A stretch of 11,352 bases of DNA from assembly GCA_938028585.1 (NCBI GenBank), contig CALIZH010000311.1, forward strand, positions 1 to 11,352, in the 5' to 3' direction. The position numbers were made by a program, and so were the translations under genes. Below, piece after piece: positions 7,022 to 11,352 of the stretch (position 1 is its first letter; every line of letters starts with the position of its first letter). The notes beneath the pieces are model-generated. The model had not been told where the DNA came from and did no database searches. It saw only the letters and a list, made by a program, of their open reading frames with translations. This DNA comes from an uncultured Actinomyces sp. GTDB taxonomy: Bacteria > Actinomycetota > Actinomycetes > Actinomycetales > Actinomycetaceae.

Positions 7022-7192
7022 TCAGTCCTCGACGTCCAGCAGGCCGTTCTTGTACGCCTTCGCCAGACGACGGGGAACACGCACCTCACGGCCGCCCACC
7101 TTGATGGTGTTCAGCTCAGTGAGATCGGCCTTCCATGCGGACCGGCGAGTGCGGGTGTTTGCTCGGGACATCTTGCGCTTGGGAACTGCCAT
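7022..7192 (-). CDS. rpmF: 50S ribosomal protein L32, cysteine-free form
   Basis: A 56-aa basic protein beginning MAVPKRKMSRANTRTRRSAW, the nearly invariant start of bacterial L32, a protein of the large ribosomal subunit. The middle and end (TELNTIKVGGREVRVPRRL, then LLDVED) resemble the mycobacterial form. The zinc-ribbon cysteines of the common L32 type are absent; there is no cysteine at all. Start ATG at 7192 (read leftwards) is preceded on the - strand by GAGGAG (7203-7208) at 10-nt spacing. A strong hairpin follows the stop. A perfect 18-bp palindrome lies upstream and could be a control site. The gene has no ribosomal-protein neighbours here, as is usual for rpmF. Confidence 0.95.
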   Translation of the reverse strand: MAVPKRKMSRANTRTRRSAWKADLTELNTIKVGGREVRVPRRLAKAYKNGLLDVED

Positions 7193-7257
7193 GACCCTAC
7201 CGCTCCTCTTCTAGTTCTGACGTTTTTACCGCGTCGATGCGCATCTTTCAGATACAC

Positions 7258-7275
7258 AGTCATACAGATATGACT
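7258..7275. promoter_or_regulatory. 18-bp interrupted palindrome upstream of rpmF, possible operator
   Basis: AGTCATA-CAGA-TATGACT has perfect 7-bp arms around a 4-bp spacer. It sits 66 nt upstream of the rpmF start on the - strand and about 122 nt upstream of yigZ on the + strand, in the divergent intergenic region. On the - strand it is closely preceded by TTGTCG (7283-7278), a -35-like hexamer, although no well-spaced -10 was found. The symmetry fits binding by a dimeric regulator. Which regulator is unknown, and it does not closely match the Zur sites I know. Confidence 0.4.
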
Positions 7276-7396
7276 TTCGACAACCTGACCACTGTAGCAC
7301 GACGGGCCAAAAGTACGCATATTCCAAAGGAATTATTCGTGCGAAGCTCGTCTCATTCCCAGAGCTCGCAATCACTCATGCAACAATGAAGACACT

Positions 7397-8038
7397 ATGT
7401 CCTCTCTTCGAGTGCTTGCTTCAGGCACACGCCTGTCCCATGAGATTGAAATTAAGCGATCGCGCTTTATTGCATCGATCGCTAGAACAGATACACCCGA
7501 AGAAGCCCGAGAGTTCATTAATTCGGTGAAAGACGCCCATCCACAGGCACGCCACAACTGCTCAGCATGGATGATCGCAGAAGAAGGCCATTCACCTTCT
7601 CAACATTCCTCAGATGATGGAGAGCCCTCAGGAACCGCTGGAACGCCCATGTTGGATGTTCTCAAGCGCAATGAACTATGGAACGTGACGGTCGTTGTGA
7701 CGCGCTACTTCGGAGGAATTCTCTTGGGCGCCGGCGGCCTCGTGCGGGCTTATTCAAGCGCAACCAGTGAGGCGCTTGCTCGGGCCCCTTTCGCACGCTT
7801 GGAGGCGCTGGCAGTCGTTGAGACTGAACTCGCTCCCGTCGATGCTGGACGAATCGAAGGCGAGTTACGCCGACTAGGCGGGCACGTACTCGATACTCAG
7901 TGGGGATCCTCTGTATTACTCACCGTGGCGATGACCCCCGATCAATTAGAAATCGCCGAGAACCTGCTTGCCACGCTTAGTTCAGGCCAGTATGTTTTTC
8001 GCCCCCTGGGACAACGTTACATAGAAATCGCGGAATAA
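7397..8038 (+). CDS. yigZ: YigZ/IMPACT family protein (UPF0029)
   Basis: Protein of 213 aa, normal for the bacterial YigZ family (about 200-215). The N-terminal IMPACT domain (about residues 15-125) shows its hallmarks: KRSRFIASIAR at 20-30, HNCSAWMI at 53-60, DDGEPSGTAG at 73-82 and RYFGGILLGAGGLVRAY at 103-119. Residues of about 140-205 form the ferredoxin-like DUF1949 domain. The eukaryotic relative regulates GCN2; the bacterial role is unclear. ATG 7397 has only a weak upstream GAAGA, and other nearby ATGs are out of frame. It ends 60 nt before cysK, so the two may be partly co-transcribed. Confidence 0.92.
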   Translation: MSSLRVLASGTRLSHEIEIKRSRFIASIARTDTPEEAREFINSVKDAHPQARHNCSAWMIAEEGHSPSQHSSDDGEPSGTAGTPMLDVLKRNELWNVTVVVTRYFGGILLGAGGLVRAYSSATSEALARAPFARLEALAVVETELAPVDAGRIEGELRRLGGHVLDTQWGSSVLLTVAMTPDQLEIAENLLATLSSGQYVFRPLGQRYIEIAE

Positions 8039-8098
8039 TCTGCCTCCCCATAGAGTTGCAGTTACGTGCATGGCACGAAGCGACATCTAGGAGACATC

Positions 8099-9031
8099 AT
8101 GACCAACATCGCAACAGATGTCACCGACCTCATCGGTGGCACTCCCCTGGTTCGAATTAACCGCCTGAGCGAAGGCGGCGCGGAAATCGTCGCAAAAGTC
8201 GAGGCTTTCAACCCCGCTTCTTCCGTCAAGGATCGTATCGCTCGTTCCATTGTTGATGCAGCAGAGGCATCCGGAGAGCTCAAGCCGGGCGGAACCATTA
8301 TTGAAGCGACCTCGGGAAATACCGGCGTTGCACTCTCGATGGTCGGTGCAGCACGCGGTTACAAGGTTGTCATTGTTATGCCTTCCTCGATGAGCCTTGA
8401 GCGCCGCATTCTTATTCGCGCCTTTGGTGCGGAACTGGTCCTTACCGACCCCAAGGGTGGAGTGACCGCCGCTGTCGCAGAAGCTGAGCGCATCCGCGAT
8501 TCCCGTCCCGGATCCATCATCGCCTCCCAGTTCACCAACCCTGCAAACCCCGCCGTGCACCGTCGTACGACTGCAGAAGAGATTCTTCGCGATACCGACG
8601 AGAACGTTGATATCTTCATTGCCGGTGTCGGTACGGGTGGAACAGTATCTGGTGTGGGTGCCGTCCTCAAGGAAATCAAGCCCAACGTCAAGGTCATCGC
8701 GGTTCAACCGGCAGAGTCCCCGCTTCTTACCGGTGGCGAGGCTGGCCCTCACGGCATCCAGGGACTCGGCCCGAACTTCGTTGCTCAGACCTATGACCCC
8801 AGCGTCGTTGACGAAGTGATCGATATTGAAACCCCACTTGCTCTGGAAACTTCGCGACGAGCAGCCGCGGAAGAAGGCTTGCTTGTTGGTATTTCCTCAG
8901 GCGCAGCACTTGCCGCTGCGATCCAAGTGGCCCAGCGCCCTGAAAACGAAGGCAAGCGAATCGTCGTGGTCCTCCCCGATACCGGCGAGCGTTACCTTTC
9001 GACAGCGCTCTTCGAAAACCTGCGCGACTGA
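8099..9031 (+). CDS. cysK: Cysteine synthase A (O-acetylserine sulfhydrylase)
   Basis: PLP enzyme that makes L-cysteine from O-acetylserine and sulfide in the cytoplasm. At 310 aa it has exactly the usual CysK length. Seen motifs: the PLP-binding lysine K44 in NPASSVKDRIA, the substrate loop TSGNTG at 71-76, the phosphate-binding GTGGT at 178-182, SSGAA at 266-270 and PDTGERYLST at 293-302. The frame is open 11 codons further upstream (ATG 8066), but ATG 8099 is chosen because AGGAG (8089-8093) lies 5 nt before it and the protein then starts with the normal family N-terminus. A strong hairpin follows, and cysE, which makes the substrate, is next on the same strand. Cystathionine beta-synthase is excluded by length and the OASS-like motifs. 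Confidence 0.96.
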   Translation: MTNIATDVTDLIGGTPLVRINRLSEGGAEIVAKVEAFNPASSVKDRIARSIVDAAEASGELKPGGTIIEATSGNTGVALSMVGAARGYKVVIVMPSSMSLERRILIRAFGAELVLTDPKGGVTAAVAEAERIRDSRPGSIIASQFTNPANPAVHRRTTAEEILRDTDENVDIFIAGVGTGGTVSGVGAVLKEIKPNVKVIAVQPAESPLLTGGEAGPHGIQGLGPNFVAQTYDPSVVDEVIDIETPLALETSRRAAAEEGLLVGISSGAALAAAIQVAQRPENEGKRIVVVLPDTGERYLSTALFENLRD

Positions 9032-9037
9032 CAGGTC

Positions 9038-9070
9038 TGGGGTGGATGAGCTCACGGCTCATCCACCCCA
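9038..9070 (+). terminator. Strong hairpin between cysK and cysE
   Basis: A perfect 14-bp stem (TGGGGTGGATGAGC 9038-9051 with GCTCATCCACCCCA 9057-9070) closes on a 5-nt loop, 7 nt after the cysK stop. The tail TTTCTGCG is only briefly U-rich. It probably ends the cysK transcript, leaving cysE to partial read-through or its own promoter in the 107 nt that follow. Confidence 0.85.
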
Positions 9071-9177
9071 TTTCTGCGCCCCTTAGATGAGAACGCACAC
9101 GACAGTCCAAACCCCCAAGCACTTCATCCCTCACGAAAGTGCAACACTGACCACGAGCAACTGACGGAGAACTACCT

Positions 9178-9795
9178 ATGGCCTCGTCTCCACGCAAGAT
9201 CATTCAGCTTCTTGCAGAGGATCTTCGAACGGCAAAACGGCGCGATCCTGCCGCGCGTTCAACTCTTGAAGTCGCACTCGCCTACCCCGGCGTCCATGCA
9301 CTGTGGACTCACCGAGTGACACACGCGATGTGGTCTCACCCCGCGCTACGCACTCCCGCCCGCGTCCTTTCCTCAATTGCACGGATGGCGACCGGGGTTG
9401 ATATTCATCCCGAGGCAACTATCGGGCGCCGCGTATTCATTGACCACGCCACTGGGGTCGTCATTGGGCAAACAGCCGAGGTCGGTGAAGACGTTGTGAT
9501 CTTCCACGGGGTGACCTTGGGTGGTGTCGCCATGAACCCCGGAAAACGTCATCCAACCATTGGTAATCACGTCATGATCGGTGCTGGCGCAAAGGTTCTT
9601 GGCCCGATCACTGTAGGTGATGGAGCCAAAGTTGGAGCCAATGCCGTCGTCACCAAGGATGTCCCCGAAGACGCGGTTGCGATCGGCGTCCCAGCAAAGT
9701 TGCGTCAGAAACCAGAAGAACGAATGGTGGAGGACGATCGCGATCTCATCATCGATCCGAATTGCTGGGAAGACGATCCCACCTGGTACATCTAA
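9178..9795 (+). CDS. cysE: Serine O-acetyltransferase
   Basis: Converts L-serine and acetyl-CoA to O-acetylserine, the substrate of CysK. It is 205 aa, a short CysE/EpsC type lacking the long N-terminal region of the E. coli enzyme (273 aa). The helical N-terminal part contains DPAARSTLEVALAYPGVHA at 23-41. A left-handed beta-helix of hexapeptide repeats follows from about 74 to 170, with the catalytic D89-H90 in IDHATG and H110 in FHGVTLGG. The last residue is isoleucine (DPTWYI); in characterised systems a C-terminal Ile of CysE docks in the CysK active site to form the cysteine synthase complex. ATG 9178 has GGAG (9166-9169) 8 nt upstream. It is separated from cysK by a 14-bp hairpin. Confidence 0.96.
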   Translation: MASSPRKIIQLLAEDLRTAKRRDPAARSTLEVALAYPGVHALWTHRVTHAMWSHPALRTPARVLSSIARMATGVDIHPEATIGRRVFIDHATGVVIGQTAEVGEDVVIFHGVTLGGVAMNPGKRHPTIGNHVMIGAGAKVLGPITVGDGAKVGANAVVTKDVPEDAVAIGVPAKLRQKPEERMVEDDRDLIIDPNCWEDDPTWYI

Positions 9796-9892
9796 GTTCC
9801 TCGTATTTGTCAAGCTTTGGAACAAACTCCCAGAAGCCACTCTGTGAGTTCGCACACCTTCTCACACACCATCACCCGTGTAACAGATCACA

Positions 9893-9898
9893 TATTCT
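9893..9898 (+). promoter_or_regulatory. Candidate -10 box for a leaderless GNAT-gene transcript
   Basis: TATTCT ends exactly 6 nt before the ATG at 9905, and no Shine-Dalgarno-like sequence is present. Transcription would start at about the first base of the start codon. No good -35 is visible. The same spacing occurs before the DUF421 gene. Confidence 0.4.
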
Positions 9899-9904
9899 GT
9901 CCTT

Positions 9905-10405
9905 ATGGACAGACATTCTCTACAAGCACAGATTGACGCACTGACGCGCCTTCGCGGTGCAACAGAGTGTGAGATCGGCGTACTGACGCGCTTCGATATC
10001 CCGGAACTCGCTGAGCTTTCTTTAGCGGCATACGGTATCCGCCCAAGTATCGAGGCACATATTGAAGCAACAGACGAGATGCGCCTGTGCTTTGACGGGG
10101 TTTTCGGCACCCCATTGGAGGGATCTTTCCTAGGTGGCTGGATCGAAGGAGAGTTAATCGCCGCGATCATTGTCGTCGTCGATCCCCCCGTCGAGGAGCC
10201 CAGTGGACTTCCACAGGTCATCGACCTGATGGTTCACCCGAAGTTCCGGGGCCGCGGAATTGCTACCGCATTGGTCGCAGAGTGCGCGCGTCGCTGTAAG
10301 GACTGGGGAGCATCCTCCCTCATCGTCAGAATCGACGAGGCGAATGTTCACCTTCCACAGATCTACGACATCTTCCAAGAAGGCGAAAACTCCCCCACAA
10401 GCTAG
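9905..10405 (+). CDS. GNAT family N-acetyltransferase
   Basis: A 166-aa protein with the acetyl-CoA binding motif A of the GNAT fold: the strand QVIDLMVHP at 104-112 runs into KFRGRGIATALV at 113-124, where R115, G118 and A120 fit the (Q/R)xxGx(G/A) rule. The first 50 residues are helical, followed by a strand pair around 74-92. The family usually continues after the LxVDxANxxA strand with an LYxxLGF helix-strand; here the matching segment reads RIDEANVHLPQIYDIFQEGE and the protein stops 10 residues later, so the last strand(s) look missing or degraded. Neither other frame restores them. The substrate cannot be predicted. No ribosome binding site is seen before ATG 9905; the gene may be leaderless. 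It converges on the DNA glycosylase gene. Confidence 0.82.
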   Translation: MDRHSLQAQIDALTRLRGATECEIGVLTRFDIPELAELSLAAYGIRPSIEAHIEATDEMRLCFDGVFGTPLEGSFLGGWIEGELIAAIIVVVDPPVEEPSGLPQVIDLMVHPKFRGRGIATALVAECARRCKDWGASSLIVRIDEANVHLPQIYDIFQEGENSPTS

Positions 10406-10432
10406 ACAGAAATGCTTCAAGCACAGGGAAAC

Positions 10433-10469
10433 ACTTCGCAATTAGTTGAGCTGTCCCCTACCGCGAAGT
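10433..10469. terminator. Possible bidirectional terminator between GNAT gene and nei-like gene
   Basis: ACTTCGC (10433-10439) and GCGAAGT (10463-10469) can form a 7-bp stem with a 23-nt loop. On the + strand the next bases are CTTTCT; on the - strand the stem is followed by GTTTCCC. It lies between two convergent stops. The long loop makes it a weaker call than the other hairpins. Confidence 0.45.
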
Positions 10470-10481
10470 CTTTCTACCGCT

Positions 10482-11352
10482 TTAGTTCTGGCAATTCGAG
10501 CACCAGAAAAGACGGCGATTTTGCATGAGCTTTTCACTGATTGTCGTCCCACATTTAATGCACGGCCGTCCGCTGCGATGGTAGATATACCAGCGCGCCA
10601 ATTCTTCATCACCTTCAGGGATCGGGTCAGGCTGATCCTCGGGGCGAATCGTATCGATACGTCCAATCTCTAGGCCTCGTGTCATCAGTTCACAGACGAT
10701 ATCCCACAGGTGGCCAACACGCTGAACCGAGAGGCGATTACCTGCCCTCATCGGTGAAATACCGGCCAGGAACAATGCCTCCGCACGATAGATGTTCCCA
10801 ACTCCAGCAGCGATCGACTGGTCCATTAAGAGCTCACCGATCGGACGTTTACGTCCGCGAATCATCTCAATGAAACGCTTACGCGTTGCCGGATCTTGCG
10901 TGGCACCCGGTTGAAGCGGGTCGCACCCTAGCTTGGATTCGACAACACGTCGATCTTCATCGGAAATTAGCTCGCACCGATTCGGACCAGTAACATCTGC
11001 GACTGCGTGCTCAGACAACACACGCAGGCGAACCTGTCCAACAGGATCGGGGGCATTCCATTCTTCGCCACGCTTCTGGATATTTCCAGACGCCAAATTA
11101 TCTTCGACGTACAGAGTATCGTCTGCATAGCTTGCCCACTTCAGAGCCGCGTGTCGGTGACCTTTTGTTGCCACCCAGTTCGTGCGTGGCGCTCCAATGG
11201 AGGATGGGACATCAAATGCGCGTTCATCCGCATCAAAACGCCAAGACCCATAGAGACCCAAGTGAATATGGAGCCACTGGAGCTCCTCATCACAGGGGAA
11301 AGCATGCTCTCCCCACAGCGGCGATGATCCTGTGAAGGGCAATGCGGCCTCG
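10482..11352 (-). CDS. Fpg/Nei family DNA glycosylase (endonuclease VIII type), N-terminus off window
   Basis: Base-excision repair enzyme that removes oxidised bases and nicks the abasic strand. The frame stays open to the right edge, so the start, with the catalytic Pro-Glu N-terminus, is missing; the TTG at 11342 is internal. About 290 residues are visible. Features in order: HIHLGLYGSWRF, a family core strand; the helix-two-turn-helix with IGELLMDQSIAAGVGNIYRA; and a C-terminal zinc finger C-x2-C-x16-C-x2-C (CIKC to CSNC) carrying the NRR that contacts DNA. The loop that normally reads GKHLF in this family reads GEHAF here, with Glu in place of the catalytic-site lysine (codon at 11307-11309). 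The actinobacterial Nei-type enzyme is the best match; Fpg/MutM is less likely given HLGLYG. Confidence 0.9.
   Translation of the reverse strand, partial: EAALPFTGSSPLWGEHAFPCDEELQWLHIHLGLYGSWRFDADERAFDVPSSIGAPRTNWVATKGHRHAALKWASYADDTLYVEDNLASGNIQKRGEEWNAPDPVGQVRLRVLSEHAVADVTGPNRCELISDEDRRVVESKLGCDPLQPGATQDPATRKRFIEMIRGRKRPIGELLMDQSIAAGVGNIYRAEALFLAGISPMRAGNRLSVQRVGHLWDIVCELMTRGLEIGRIDTIRPEDQPDPIPEGDEELARWYIYHRSGRPCIKCGTTISEKLMQNRRLFWCSNCQN

Noticed and set aside
6755..7273. 172-codon + strand frame over the DUF421 start and rpmF
   Set aside because: It is antisense to the start of the DUF421 gene, the hairpin and the whole of rpmF, and shows no protein-family features.
8066..8098. Start of cysK at ATG 8066
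   Set aside because: It adds 11 residues not typical of CysK, while ATG 8099 has AGGAG at ideal spacing and gives the standard 310-aa protein.
8087..8752. Long - strand frames opposite cysK
   Set aside because: They mirror the cysK coding frame and have no ribosome binding site or recognisable motifs.

Overview
The window looks like part of a mid-to-high-G+C actinobacterial chromosome, most likely Actinomycetaceae (Actinomyces/Schaalia type). This rests on the cysteine-free, mycobacterial-style L32, a Nei/Fpg glycosylase with a C4 zinc finger, long hairpin terminators often lacking a clean U-tract, and two genes that look leaderless. The genus is an inference. No mobile element, CRISPR array, tRNA, rRNA or prophage gene was seen, and gene content is mostly housekeeping and carbon metabolism.

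Left part (1-6170): a lactate-use locus, all on the + strand. A G-depleted, C-rich non-coding stretch leads into a lactate permease (lctP/lldP), followed by a 12-bp-stem hairpin and a small lipoprotein gene of unknown function that ends at a strong intrinsic terminator. A separate tight operon lutA-lutB-lutC follows (gaps of 1 nt each) and encodes the iron-sulfur L-lactate oxidation complex. Lactate would enter through LctP and be oxidised to pyruvate by LutABC. No LutR/LldR-type regulator is visible in the window. A large hairpin at 6127-6167 closes the operon and probably also serves the convergent gene.

Middle part (6215-7192): two genes on the - strand. One is a DUF421/YetF-like membrane protein with a possible leaderless start. 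The other is rpmF (ribosomal protein L32, 56 aa), followed by a 10-bp-stem hairpin. A perfect 18-bp interrupted palindrome lies 66 nt upstream of rpmF.

Right part (7397-11352): + strand yigZ/IMPACT-family gene, cysK (O-acetylserine sulfhydrylase), a strong hairpin, and cysE (serine O-acetyltransferase). CysK and CysE are the two last steps of cysteine synthesis, and the CysE C-terminus ends in isoleucine, as needed for the cysteine synthase complex. A GNAT acetyltransferase with a short C-terminus follows. It converges on a Nei/Fpg-family DNA glycosylase (- strand) whose N-terminal part runs off the right edge.

I did not find convincing evidence of a new multi-gene system. The best leads are the unknown lipoprotein in the lactate locus, the palindromes upstream of lctP and rpmF, the C>G bubble at the left edge, and a glutamate where the glycosylase family normally has its beta-turn lysine.
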